From CAZXDL01 sp964639505 (lineage in GTDB: Bacteria; Patescibacteriota; Saccharimonadia; Saccharimonadales; UBA4665), in assembly GCA_964639505.1 (NCBI GenBank), contig CAZXDL010000008.1:1-33405 (forward strand): 33,405 bases of DNA, written 5' to 3'. The position numbers and the translations under genes are program-made. Of this stretch, positions 1 through 7,732 are shown piece after piece (position 1 is the first letter of the stretch; every line of letters begins with the position of its first letter). The notes below the pieces were generated by a model. It did not search any database and was not told the origin of the DNA. It saw nothing but the letters and a program-made list of their open reading frames with translations.

Positions 1-701
1 GTTTTGGTGTGATATTTTGTCATATTTGTTCCCGCCCACTTTGACGAAGTTGTCGTGTAGTTTGGCGACTGAGTGTTGGCATCAACCCCGCTTACATTAG
101 TCGTCTGGGTAGGCCGAAATTGCCAAAATGCCCACTCCTCGCCCGTATCAGTGTTCCAAAAAACAACTTGCGCGTCGTCATTGACAGGTATTTTCGACGT
201 GCTCATATCGCTAGGGATAGGCACATTATCAACCTTTAAAGGATTACCAAAAGCAACACCCGACTGAGTGGTTGTCTTAACTACTGAATTGTCACCATTG
301 TCATAGGTATAACCATTACCCCAGCCATAGTTGCCTTCAAGTAGCATTACTGTAACCTTGGGAGTGCTGTTGTTAACAGGGATAATTATTGGGCTGTACT
401 GAGTCGGATCAGAAGTAAGCTGTGAGCCATTATTTTTTATAGCTTGCATATATTTATCGGAGTTTGAGTCAATAGACGGGTTTTGATAATTGGGAATTGT
501 TGTGTTCCAAGGCGAAAGATCATCATATGGACGACATTGCCCTAGCGACTCATTTGGGCACATAGATGTACCGTTAGTCGCTGCGCGACTGTTAGTCAGC
601 AGGTATGTGCCAACACCAGCAAAGATAACTACAATTAATCCAAGCAAAAATTTTGAACGGCGTTTGGTTAGTTTGACTTTTGGTTGTTTTTGCACTGCCA
701 C
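1..701 (-). CDS. Secreted or membrane-anchored surface protein, 3' end outside window
   Basis: An open frame reads leftwards from a GTG at 701 and leaves the window without a stop, giving about 233 codons. A GAGG lies about 9 bases before the GTG, which decides the start; a second GTG six bases on (695) is possible. Residues 1-15 are basic (KVKLTKRRSK), followed by one hydrophobic segment (FLLGLIVVIFAGVGTYLL) and then TNSRAAT, which looks like a signal-peptide or membrane-anchor boundary. The rest is polar, rich in Asn, Thr, Ser and Trp, with DDLSPWNTTIPNY soon after the anchor, as in extracellular proteins. I do not recognise a named family. The 3' end is needed to tell whether there is a catalytic or binding domain. 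Secretion is a fairly safe inference; function is unknown. Confidence 0.75.
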   Translation of the reverse strand, partial: MAVQKQPKVKLTKRRSKFLLGLIVVIFAGVGTYLLTNSRAATNGTSMCPNESLGQCRPYDDLSPWNTTIPNYQNPSIDSNSDKYMQAIKNNGSQLTSDPTQYSPIIIPVNNSTPKVTVMLLEGNYGWGNGYTYDNGDNSVVKTTTQSGVAFGNPLKVDNVPIPSDMSTSKIPVNDDAQVVFWNTDTGEEWAFWQFRPTQTTNVSGVDANTQSPNYTTTSSKWAGTNMTKYHTK

Positions 702-755
702 ACTTACAGTCCTCAATTGTCTATAAGCGTAAGTATGTTCTAGGGGTGGAAAGAA

Positions 756-782
756 GTCAAGAAGATGCTATTTTATCTTGAC
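756..782 (-). terminator. Possible weak hairpin at the 3' end of the oxidoreductase gene
   Basis: A 7-base inverted repeat (GTCAAGA / TCTTGAC) with a 13-base loop spans the stop codon of the oxidoreductase and, on the minus strand, is followed by a pyrimidine run (TTCTTTCC). It lacks a GC-rich stem and a clean U-tract, so termination is only a suggestion. Confidence 0.25.
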
Positions 783-1700
783 GACAACTTTGCCACGTGG
801 ATGGCCGCTTTTGAGGTATTCGAGCGCTTCGGCGGCTTTCTCAAATGTGAATGTTTTGTCTATATTGACCTTGAGTTTGCCAGCGTCAACAAGCTCGGTG
901 ATTTTTGTCAGATTTTCGTTTGTCGGCACGGTGCTTTGATGGATGTAATTAATCCCATACTCTTTAACTAATTGCTCATCAAAATCAACCACCATTGACA
1001 CCAAGTTTCCATCTTTTTTGAGAACTTTATATGACTTCTTATTGGTTTCACCGCCAACATTGTCAAAAACGGCATCATAATCTTTTAGGATTGTGCTGAA
1101 GTCCTGGGTTTTGTAATCGATTACTTCGTCGGCGCCGAGCCCATTTACATAGTCGATGTCTTCTACGCTCACTGTTGTCGCGACATATGCCCCAATGTTT
1201 TTGGCGATTTGAATGGCAAGCGAGCCGATACCACCTGCGCCACCATGAATAAGTATTTTTTGATCAGGCTTTAACCCAATGTGGTCAATTAGAGCTTGAA
1301 TGGCACTTAATCCAGCAAGCGGCAACGCGGCTGCAGTTGTAAAGTCGATAGAGGCCGGCTTTGAGACTAGTTGCTTGGCGCTGACTGGGGCATATTCGGC
1401 ATATGAGCCGTTGCCGCTGGTTGCACCCGCCATGCCATATACTTCTTGGCCAACCGTTAATCCAGTTACGCCTTCACCGATTACTTCTACGGTACCAGCA
1501 AGGTCACCACCGATTATTGCCGGTAGGGCTAGCTGGATGAATTCTTTATAGGTTCCTTCACGCACGGCATAATCAAATGGGTTAACGCTAAAAGCGTTGA
1601 CCGAAACCAGCACTTGACCAGATTTCAGTTCTGGTTTTTTAACTTCATTTATAACTATCGAGTCTTGGCCACCGTACTTTACTAATTGTGCTGCTTTCAT
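768..1700 (-). CDS. NAD(P)H-dependent MDR-family oxidoreductase (quinone oxidoreductase-like)
   Basis: The 310-residue protein is a medium-chain dehydrogenase/reductase of the zinc-independent quinone oxidoreductase type. The N-terminal GroES-like part carries NAFSVNPFDYAVREG (residues 35-49) and GGDLAGTVEVIGEGV (64-78). The Rossmann part has the glycine-rich dinucleotide loop GGAGGIGS at 153-160. The Cys/His ligands of zinc alcohol dehydrogenases are absent. The C-terminus ends HPRGKVVVKIK, usual for the family, and the length is normal. The start is supported by AGGGG just before the ATG and by a good promoter at 1732-1760. It is divergent from the metal ATPase gene. The expected reaction is NAD(P)H-dependent reduction of a quinone or enal/enone in the cytoplasm; the substrate cannot be read from sequence. 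Confidence 0.92.
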   Translation of the reverse strand: MKAAQLVKYGGQDSIVINEVKKPELKSGQVLVSVNAFSVNPFDYAVREGTYKEFIQLALPAIIGGDLAGTVEVIGEGVTGLTVGQEVYGMAGATSGNGSYAEYAPVSAKQLVSKPASIDFTTAAALPLAGLSAIQALIDHIGLKPDQKILIHGGAGGIGSLAIQIAKNIGAYVATTVSVEDIDYVNGLGADEVIDYKTQDFSTILKDYDAVFDNVGGETNKKSYKVLKKDGNLVSMVVDFDEQLVKEYGINYIHQSTVPTNENLTKITELVDAGKLKVNIDKTFTFEKAAEALEYLKSGHPRGKVVVKIK

Positions 1701-1731
1701 GTTACCCCTGTTTTATCATTCAATACTATAC

Positions 1732-1760
1732 ATAATATAGTAATGGTCAAAGCGTGTCAA
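1732..1760 (-). promoter_or_regulatory. Sigma-70-type promoter of the MDR oxidoreductase
   Basis: On the minus strand, TTGACA (1760-1755), a 17-base spacer and TATTAT (1737-1732) form a near-consensus promoter about 32 bases before the oxidoreductase ATG. Its -35 box lies about 20 bases from the -10 of the divergent ATPase promoter, so the two may compete or share control. Confidence 0.65.
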
Positions 1761-1775
1761 AACTTCTCGCAAAAT

Positions 1776-1784
1776 TGCTATAAT
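1776..1784 (+). promoter_or_regulatory. Extended -10 promoter of the P-type ATPase
   Basis: TGCTATAAT is a consensus extended -10 (TGnTATAAT) 30 bases before the GTG start. No convincing -35 lies 17 bases upstream, as is usual for extended -10 promoters. Confidence 0.55.
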
Positions 1785-1814
1785 GTAAACAAGTAAAGCT
1801 TAATTGGAGACAGC

Positions 1815-3530
1815 GTGAGACGACTGCTGAGATTTTTGCGGCAATACAAGCTATTTAGCTTAGCTCTTTTCACAATATTTGTTGGATTAGCTCTGGAATT
1901 GACCCATCATCAAAAAATAGCCCATTGGTTGCTTTCGGTTGTGGCCATACTAGAGTTAGTCATGCTTTTAAAAAGCATGTGGGACGATTTTAGATCTGGT
2001 CGTTACGGCATAGATATCTTGGCCGCGACTGCCATCATTGCTTCGGTTATTTTAGGACAGTATTGGGCAGCAATCGTAATCGTAGTGATGCTAACGGGTG
2101 GTGAGGCATTAGAAGATTTCGCCCAACACCGCGCACGCAGCGAGTTAGACGCATTATTGAAACACGCCCCACATAAGGCCAATGTTTTGCGCAAAGGCAA
2201 AATAGTTAGAGTGACAGTCGAAGAGATTCACGTTGGCGACAAGCTAATGATTAAAGCTGGCGAGGTCGTGCCGGTTGATTCGACTATCATCGAAGGCGTG
2301 GCAAGTTTTGACGAATCGAGCTTGACTGGCGAAAGCATGCCAGAAACAAAAGAAATCGGAGATATGTTATTAAGCGGATCGGTTAACATTGACGGACCGG
2401 TTACCGCAAAAGCCACCGCAACTGCACAAGACAGCCAGTACCAACAGATNNNNNNNNNNNNNNNNNNNNNNNNNNNNNNNNNNNNNNNNNNNNNNNNNNN
2501 NNNNNNNNNNNNNNNNNNNNNNNNNNNNNNNNNNNNNNNNNNNNNNNNNGGCATAATTGTTAAAACTGGCCTAGCCCTAGAACGTATGGCCGAAGCCAAA
2601 ACCATTGCTTTTGACAAAACCGGCACCCTGACTAAAGGCATACCAAATGTTGATAAAGTTATTACTTCCGGTACACATAACCAACAAGAAGTTCTATCAC
2701 TGGCGGCCAGTCTCGAGCAAAACTCTAATCATATAATTGCCCACGCCGTAGTTGAAGCAGCAAAAGCTCAAAACTTGAAGTACCAAAAAGCTAAGCATGT
2801 CAAAGAAATTAGCGGTCTTGGTTTGCAGGCGCAGGTTAAAGGTAAGCAGGTATTGGTAGGCCGTTTAAGCTTGCTGATTGATCGCGGTGTAAATTTGCCC
2901 GCTAACTTCAAGGCCGAAAAAATTAATAAAACTGTAGTATATGTAGCGATCGACGGAAGCTTAGCCGGCATTATCACCATGACTGACGAATTACGTCCAG
3001 AGAGCGCAGCCACACTCGAGCGGCTTCAAGACCTTGGCATTAAAGACATCTTAATGGTCACTGGCGATAATAAGGCAGCTGCCGAAGCTATTGCCACAAA
3101 AGTTGGTATAACTCAGGTTTATGCTGAAACCCTGCCCGCAGACAAACTGCATGTGATTGACGAAGTTGAAAACAGACCATTGATCTTTGTAGGAGATGGC
3201 GTTAATGACGCCCCGGTTTTAACTGCCGCCGATGTCGGCGTGGCGTTAGGCGCGCGCGGATCGACGGCAGCCAGTGAGTCAGCTGATATGGTAATTATGC
3301 TGGATGATTTCAGCCGAGTAGCTACGGCAACTGAGATATCAAAACGAACTTTTGGAATCGCCCGCCAGAGCATATTGATTGGCATTGGCTTAAGTCTGAT
3401 TTTAATGGTGGTATTTTCGACCGGTAAATTCACTGCACTATCTGGAGCAATAATTCAGGAAGGTGTCGATGTGTTCGTAATCTTTAACGCTTTGCGCGCC
3501 CACCTGATTAAACCGTCAGGCATTGGTTAA
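1815..3530 (+). CDS. Heavy-metal (P1B-like) P-type ATPase, interrupted by an assembly gap
   Basis: This is an ATP-driven metal ion pump of the cytoplasmic membrane. The GTG start follows GGAG by 5 bases. There is no N-terminal heavy-metal-binding domain; the protein opens with TM helices. Before the gap are the actuator motif (LTGESMPETKE) and an RARSELDALL segment. After it come the phosphorylation motif DKTGTLTKG, the P-domain signature MVTGDN, and GDGVNDAPVLTAADVG. The usual SEHP motif reads SNHIIAHAV, keeping His but not Pro. The last TM has QEGVDVFVIFNALR, like a group of actinobacterial P1B-type pumps without an HMA domain. The 100-N run removes the region with the CPx-type metal-binding motif, so the metal cannot be assigned. 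The last 15 bases overlap the convergent lipid-kinase-like gene. Confidence 0.9.
   Translation: MRRLLRFLRQYKLFSLALFTIFVGLALELTHHQKIAHWLLSVVAILELVMLLKSMWDDFRSGRYGIDILAATAIIASVILGQYWAAIVIVVMLTGGEALEDFAQHRARSELDALLKHAPHKANVLRKGKIVRVTVEEIHVGDKLMIKAGEVVPVDSTIIEGVASFDESSLTGESMPETKEIGDMLLSGSVNIDGPVTAKATATAQDSQYQQXXXXXXXXXXXXXXXXXXXXXXXXXXXXXXXXXXGIIVKTGLALERMAEAKTIAFDKTGTLTKGIPNVDKVITSGTHNQQEVLSLAASLEQNSNHIIAHAVVEAAKAQNLKYQKAKHVKEISGLGLQAQVKGKQVLVGRLSLLIDRGVNLPANFKAEKINKTVVYVAIDGSLAGIITMTDELRPESAATLERLQDLGIKDILMVTGDNKAAAEAIATKVGITQVYAETLPADKLHVIDEVENRPLIFVGDGVNDAPVLTAADVGVALGARGSTAASESADMVIMLDDFSRVATATEISKRTFGIARQSILIGIGLSLILMVVFSTGKFTALSGAIIQEGVDVFVIFNALRAHLIKPSGIG
2450..2549. other. Scaffold gap of exactly 100 N
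   Basis: Exactly 100 unknown bases interrupt the P-type ATPase. The flanks are DSQYQQ and GIIVKTGLALERM. In related pumps these points are separated by roughly 85-90 residues containing two TM helices and the CPx-type motif, whereas 100 N allows only 33. The N run is therefore probably a conventional placeholder and the true gap nearer 260 bases. Confidence 0.97.
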
Positions 3531-4160
3531 AACCAAAGCCACAAACAGCGGCACCAACAGATTATCCAGCCCCATTACGAAAATATTTTCTAGGAATGTC
3601 GCGACTAAGCTGATACCCAAGATTGTCAAAAGACCTAGCTCGGTTGGGAAAAAACTGTTAAGCGAAACAAGTACAGCAAACGAAACAATAAAGAATGTTG
3701 CCGTCCCAATTAGACTTTTGGGATGACCGAACACTAGGTATTTGTGTCGTCGACCATACTTAGTGCCAATAACGGCAGCCAGGCCATCGGCTAAGCTCAT
3801 TTGTAGCAGGGCTGCAGTATATACCCATTTTTCTTCAGTAAATAAAGCTATCAATCCCACTGCAACGGCGAAATACACCTCGCCCCACGTCGGCCTCTGG
3901 ACGCTGTGGATCGCCTGAAATATATTGAAAGCTTTTGAAATACCAATTGCTATCAAAAACGCCAAACTTAAAATTTGAATCTGCTCCCAGCTCAAAAAGA
4001 AGGGCCAAAAAGCTACAAAACTACCTACCGTAATATGGATGAATTTACGGCTAAATTCATCGTGCAGAGCCTTTTTCCGATACCAAATTTCATTGGCAAC
4101 AAGCACAATTAATACAGCAAGGATTGTCAGGACAAAAGGCATTAACGTATTGTACTCCAT
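3516..4160 (-). CDS. SEC59/phytol-kinase-like integral membrane lipid kinase
   Basis: The 214-residue, almost wholly hydrophobic protein has about seven TM segments and the signatures of the dolichol kinase/phytol kinase/CTP-dependent diacylglycerol kinase superfamily: RKFIHITVGS early in the chain, LADGLAAVIGTKYGR in the middle, GHPKSLIGT, and ENIFVMGLDNLLVP near the C-terminus. Known members phosphorylate a polyprenol, phytol or diacylglycerol using CTP; the substrate here is unknown. The first ATG (4160) has no ribosome site, but the codons just after it supply GGAG 12 bases before a second ATG at 4142, so translation may begin at Met7. Its 3' end overlaps the convergent ATPase by 15 bases. 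The tRNA-Pro gene lies upstream. Confidence 0.8.
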   Translation of the reverse strand: MEYNTLMPFVLTILAVLIVLVANEIWYRKKALHDEFSRKFIHITVGSFVAFWPFFLSWEQIQILSLAFLIAIGISKAFNIFQAIHSVQRPTWGEVYFAVAVGLIALFTEEKWVYTAALLQMSLADGLAAVIGTKYGRRHKYLVFGHPKSLIGTATFFIVSFAVLVSLNSFFPTELGLLTILGISLVATFLENIFVMGLDNLLVPLFVALVLTNA

Positions 4161-4195
4161 TAAAAATGGCCGAGCATAATGCTTCAGCCACTACT

Positions 4196-4272
4196 TGGTC
4201 GGGGAGACAGGATTTGAACCTGCGACCCCGCGGTCCCAAACCGCGTGCGCTACCAGACTGCGCCACTCCCCG
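4196..4272 (-). tRNA. tRNA-Pro, anticodon TGG
   Basis: The minus strand folds as a 77-base tRNA. The acceptor stem is CGGGGAG/CTCCCCG, the D arm contains AGTCTGGTAGCGCA, the anticodon stem CGCGG/CCGCG encloses loop TTTGGGA giving anticodon TGG (Pro), and the T arm contains GGTTCAAATCC. The discriminator is A, and the 3' CCA is encoded in the gene (4198-4196). Confidence 0.96.
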
Positions 4273-4290
4273 ATACAGGGGTTAATTATA

Positions 4291-5073
4291 TCAGAAAACC
4301 TGCTGAATTTGATCTATAGAATTAGCTAATCCATTATCATTGGAGCTAACCAATACCGCGTTGAATTGCCTTGGGCCGACTGTCTCTAGAATATTTCTGG
4401 TGTGTTTGCCATCGCGCCACCTTGGCAGCACACTCTCGAACTTCACGCCAAGGCTAGCATCTAATACACCGCACATGCCGACATCGCTTATGTGCGCCGT
4501 GCCTTTTGGCAAAACACGTGCGTCGGCTGTTGGTACATGCCAATGATCACCGATAACGGCAGTAGCTCGGCCGTCAAGGTAATGGCCGATTACAACCTTT
4601 TCACTTGAATAGTCACCATGAAAGTTAACCATGACACCGCTTTTAGCAATATCTTTTTGACCATCAAGAATTTTATCGACGACTTTGAGCGGGTTATCAA
4701 CTGGTTTTTCTGAATCTTTGCCGACAATCTGCCCGAGCAGACTTATTACCAGCACATTACTAACATACTTCCAGCCCAAACCCGGGGTGCCTTCCGGGTA
4801 GTTGGCCGGTCGAATTATTGGCTGAATAGGATCGCTCAATGCTGGATAGATATCGTCATTATTTAAGGTCCAGTTGCCGCCGGTGCAAAAATCTACACCG
4901 GCTTTTTTCAGCCTCTGGAAATCTGTTTGAGTAATCCCCTTACCATCGCTGACATTTTCAGCTTGAGCAATTACAAGATCAATTTGTTTTTCTTTACGAA
5001 GAGTTGGTAGAACTTTTTCAACTACTTCAATGCCGGCTTCACCCATGATGTCGCCGACATATAAAATGTTCAT
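4291..5073 (-). CDS. ymdB: YmdB-family (TIGR00282) metallophosphoesterase with His68 replaced by Trp
   Basis: The 260-residue protein matches the YmdB/TIGR00282 phosphodiesterases, which hydrolyse cyclic nucleotides in vitro and are linked to RNase Y. The metal-site residues are present: Asp8 (VGDIM), Glu39-Asn40 (AENVSDGKGIT), Asn67, His152 (NFHGDYSSEK) and His177/His179 (IGDHWHV), plus RPANYPEGTPG and TADARVLPKGTAHISDVGM. The normal GNHTWD motif reads GNWTLNND, so the conserved His68 is Trp, which may lower or change activity. The gene starts four bases after the rny stop, the same pairing seen in Firmicutes, so the two are almost certainly co-transcribed. Confidence 0.93.
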   Translation of the reverse strand: MNILYVGDIMGEAGIEVVEKVLPTLRKEKQIDLVIAQAENVSDGKGITQTDFQRLKKAGVDFCTGGNWTLNNDDIYPALSDPIQPIIRPANYPEGTPGLGWKYVSNVLVISLLGQIVGKDSEKPVDNPLKVVDKILDGQKDIAKSGVMVNFHGDYSSEKVVIGHYLDGRATAVIGDHWHVPTADARVLPKGTAHISDVGMCGVLDASLGVKFESVLPRWRDGKHTRNILETVGPRQFNAVLVSSNDNGLANSIDQIQQVF

Positions 5074-5077
5074 TGTA

Positions 5078-6586
5078 CTATTTAGCGAATTCTATAGCGC
5101 GGGTTTCACGAATGACGTTCACTTTGATGGTACCTGGGTATTGCATGGTTGATTCTATTTTGGTTGCAATATCACGAGCTAGTTTGATTGCACTAAGGTC
5201 ATCAACCGATTGCGGCTTGACGAAAACCCTGACTTCGCGGCCAGCGCTGATAGCGTAAGATTTGTCGATGCCTGGGAAGCCATTGGCAACGTTTTCGAGT
5301 TCGCGCATGCGTTCGCCAAAATTCTCAGCCGAAATATTTCGTGCACCTGGTCGGGCAGCACTAATGGCATCAACCGTACGAACAATCAAAGCTTCAACTG
5401 TCGTGGCTTCGACGTCATCATGGTGTTGTTCGGCTGCTAAAGCAACCTCTTCAGGTGCGCCATACTTGCGCAACATCTCACCACTTATGTGATGATGTTT
5501 GCCTTCCATCTTGTGCGTTAAGGCCTTGCCTAAATCGTGTACAAGTGCGGCATACTTAGCGGTCTTAACATCTGCGCCAACTTCTTCGGCGATGACAGCT
5601 GCGATGTGCGACATTTCAGTTGAGTGCTTCAAAACGTTTTGGCCATAGCTTGTGCGATATTTCAGCTCACCAAGCAGTTGCAGGATTTCTTTTGGAATGC
5701 CTATCACACCGCACTCGCGGGCTGCGTCTTCGCCTGCTTTAATGACGTCTTTTTCGACTTGCTTCTGCGCTTTATCAACGACTTCTTCAATACGACCAGG
5801 GTGAATTCGACCGTCTTTCATTAGCATCAACATTGTTTGACGAGCAACTTCGCGCCGGATCGGGTCAAAGCTACTGAGCACCACGTAGCCGGGTGTGTCG
5901 TCCACCATGATATCGACACCAGTTGCCCGTTGCAGCGCTTGAATGTTGCGGCCTTCCTTGCCGATAATGCGGCCCTTCATTTCCTCATCTTCGAGCTTAA
6001 TGCTCGTTAGAGTACGCTCAGCGGTTACTTCGCTAGCCATTCGCTCCATCGCGGTCGTAATGATGACTGCAGCTTTTTCTTCGGCATTGTCTTTGGCTTC
6101 ATTTTGAAGTTTGTTCACCAAGCCAATCAAATCATTTTTGATATCTCGCTCGGTCATTTGCATTAACTTGTCCGCCGCGTCGGCTTTAGTCAGTTTGGCG
6201 ATTTTTTCGAGCTTCTCTTGTTGCTTGCCACGGATTTCACGAATCTCGTTTTTTAGCTGCTCGACTTCATCTTCATTTTTACGAAGTTTTTCGCTTCGTT
6301 TATCAAGTTCGTCGAGTTTTTTGTCCATGTTTTCTTCACGGGTAACTAAACGCTGTTCAAGATCTTTTAGCTCTTTACGACGTGAGTGTTCTTCCTTACG
6401 AGTCTCGTCGATTTCTTTTTTAGCGTCTTCTTTGGCCTCTTCGATTAACTTAGCTGCTTCCTTTTTAGCTTTTGCTAATTCCTTCTCGGCTTTTTCCTCC
6501 GCTGATGTTCTGCGTTGTCTTGTAATAACCGTGCTGGCGCCAAAGCCAACAGCAACACCTATAAAGGCGAGCAATACTCCTAGCAT
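5078..6586 (-). CDS. rny: Ribonuclease Y
   Basis: RNase Y is a membrane-bound endoribonuclease that starts mRNA decay. I use the ATG at 6586 (502 residues): it follows AAAGGA by five bases and begins with the expected TM helix (MLGVLLAFIGVAVGFGAS). An in-frame ATG 45 bases upstream would add a polar MIATSGPLVCTERTD leader, atypical for the family. After the anchor comes a Lys/Glu-rich coiled coil (about 25-165), a KH domain with GRIIGKEGRNIQAL (about 205-220), and an HD domain with VHDLGKAL (metal-binding His350-Asp351) and EQHHDD further on. Length is normal. It heads an operon with ymdB. Confidence 0.97.
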   Translation of the reverse strand: MLGVLLAFIGVAVGFGASTVITRQRRTSAEEKAEKELAKAKKEAAKLIEEAKEDAKKEIDETRKEEHSRRKELKDLEQRLVTREENMDKKLDELDKRSEKLRKNEDEVEQLKNEIREIRGKQQEKLEKIAKLTKADAADKLMQMTERDIKNDLIGLVNKLQNEAKDNAEEKAAVIITTAMERMASEVTAERTLTSIKLEDEEMKGRIIGKEGRNIQALQRATGVDIMVDDTPGYVVLSSFDPIRREVARQTMLMLMKDGRIHPGRIEEVVDKAQKQVEKDVIKAGEDAARECGVIGIPKEILQLLGELKYRTSYGQNVLKHSTEMSHIAAVIAEEVGADVKTAKYAALVHDLGKALTHKMEGKHHHISGEMLRKYGAPEEVALAAEQHHDDVEATTVEALIVRTVDAISAARPGARNISAENFGERMRELENVANGFPGIDKSYAISAGREVRVFVKPQSVDDLSAIKLARDIATKIESTMQYPGTIKVNVIRETRAIEFAK

Positions 6587-6674
6587 GTCTGTCCTTTCTG
6601 TACAGACCAGCGGGCCAGACGTCGCTATCACTTCTCTAGTCTGCGTTTACTGATCTGAAAGTCGAATTTAATTA

Positions 6675-6704
6675 AGTATAGAAAAGGATTTGATTGTCTC
6701 TCGA
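6675..6704 (-). promoter_or_regulatory. Possible rny promoter
   Basis: TATACT (6680-6675) lies about 90 bases before the rny ATG, with TCGAGA (6704-6699) 18 bases upstream as a four-of-six -35. It falls in the 162-base gap between the sortase and rny, where no other feature or terminator was seen. Confidence 0.3.
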
Positions 6705-6748
6705 TCCTCAATTCCTGATTTTAATATACGCCGTTTTTACTGTGCGGG

Positions 6749-7708
6749 TCAACTTTGTAATACGGCAAATACAATCGTTCTTTTATCGTACTGGCCTGTA
6801 GACTTATTAAAATTGCCGCCGCAAGTAATAAGGTTCAGGCCTTGCACCCCAGGTTGGGCTGAGGCAAGAGCAATACCTAAATCTAATGTCTTTGAGTCAT
6901 AATCCTGAACCTTAACTACTTTATAATCAAAAGTTTTGTCATCGCCACGCTGAATTGTAATTACATCATTAGCTTTTAGGTTTTTGATATTTGAAAATAT
7001 GCCCGGCTTAGTCGGGCCATGAACATGCCCATCTATTAATATCGCCCCGTTAGCTCCAGAATCACCAGGTTTGGCGCTGGCATTATACCAACCTGCATCA
7101 TATATATTGCGCGGTGCCTGGAGAGCGTTATCTTTTGTAACTGCTAGGGGTTTAACCCTACCTACGACTGATTGGCTAGGAATTTTTATAAACTTAGGCA
7201 GCTCCGGTGCAACTTGATAGCCTGAAATATTGCCGGGCTTTGACTCGTCGGGTGGCGCGTCATCGCCAGCTTGTTGCGAAAGAGCAGAAACCTGCGCTTT
7301 TGCATCATGATTAGTCTTTAGGGTAATAGCCGACACGAAAACTCCAACAAAAAATATAATAACTGCCATAACCATCAATGCGGTCTGGCTATAATTGCGT
7401 CTCTTCTTCGTCTTAATAGTTGGGGTTCTTGCTTCAGGTTTAGCTAATACCTTATCAATTGTTTGAGAAACAGCTGGCAGATTGTCTGGTTTTGACTCGA
7501 CTGTCAATTGAGACTTAAACGGTTTTGCAGCCGGTATAGAAAAATCTGAAATTGGCCGGCTAGGGCTTAGACTGTTGTTAAAGTACTTGGCTGAGGGCCG
7601 CAGCGGAGGATTTGATGCGCGCGGTATTAACTCCTCCCGTGCCTGGATTCTTCTTAGTCGCCCGTGGAAAACGGGATCGTCGAGACCGATTGGTGCTCGG
7701 TCAGCCAT
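6749..7708 (-). CDS. Sortase transpeptidase with a long cytoplasmic N-terminus
   Basis: The 319-residue protein has a polar cytoplasmic N-terminus (1-105), one TM helix (about 108-130) and an extracytoplasmic sortase domain (about 165-319). The catalytic triad is visible: His228 in IDGHVHG, Cys296 in NLITCGG and Arg310 in YDKRTIVFA. Sortases cleave a C-terminal sorting signal and join the protein to an amino group on the cell envelope. The domain most resembles the actinobacterial class F/D-like group, but the class is uncertain. The N-terminus is longer than most sortases have. The surface protein immediately upstream, 24 bases away and on the same strand, ends in a sorting signal and is the obvious substrate. 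Confidence 0.9.
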   Translation of the reverse strand: MADRAPIGLDDPVFHGRLRRIQAREELIPRASNPPLRPSAKYFNNSLSPSRPISDFSIPAAKPFKSQLTVESKPDNLPAVSQTIDKVLAKPEARTPTIKTKKRRNYSQTALMVMAVIIFFVGVFVSAITLKTNHDAKAQVSALSQQAGDDAPPDESKPGNISGYQVAPELPKFIKIPSQSVVGRVKPLAVTKDNALQAPRNIYDAGWYNASAKPGDSGANGAILIDGHVHGPTKPGIFSNIKNLKANDVITIQRGDDKTFDYKVVKVQDYDSKTLDLGIALASAQPGVQGLNLITCGGNFNKSTGQYDKRTIVFAVLQS

Positions 7709-7732
7709 TTTTACCTCTTTACGTTCATTTTT

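Noticed and set aside
6587..6631. Upstream in-frame ATG that would lengthen RNase Y by 15 residues
   Set aside because: The added polar stretch precedes the TM anchor and there is a good AAAGGA site five bases before the ATG at 6586.
6111..6653. 180-residue Ser-rich open frame on the plus strand opposite rny
   Set aside because: It is the antisense of the Lys/Glu-rich coiled coil, whose codons read as Ser/Phe on the other strand; no ribosome site and no family.
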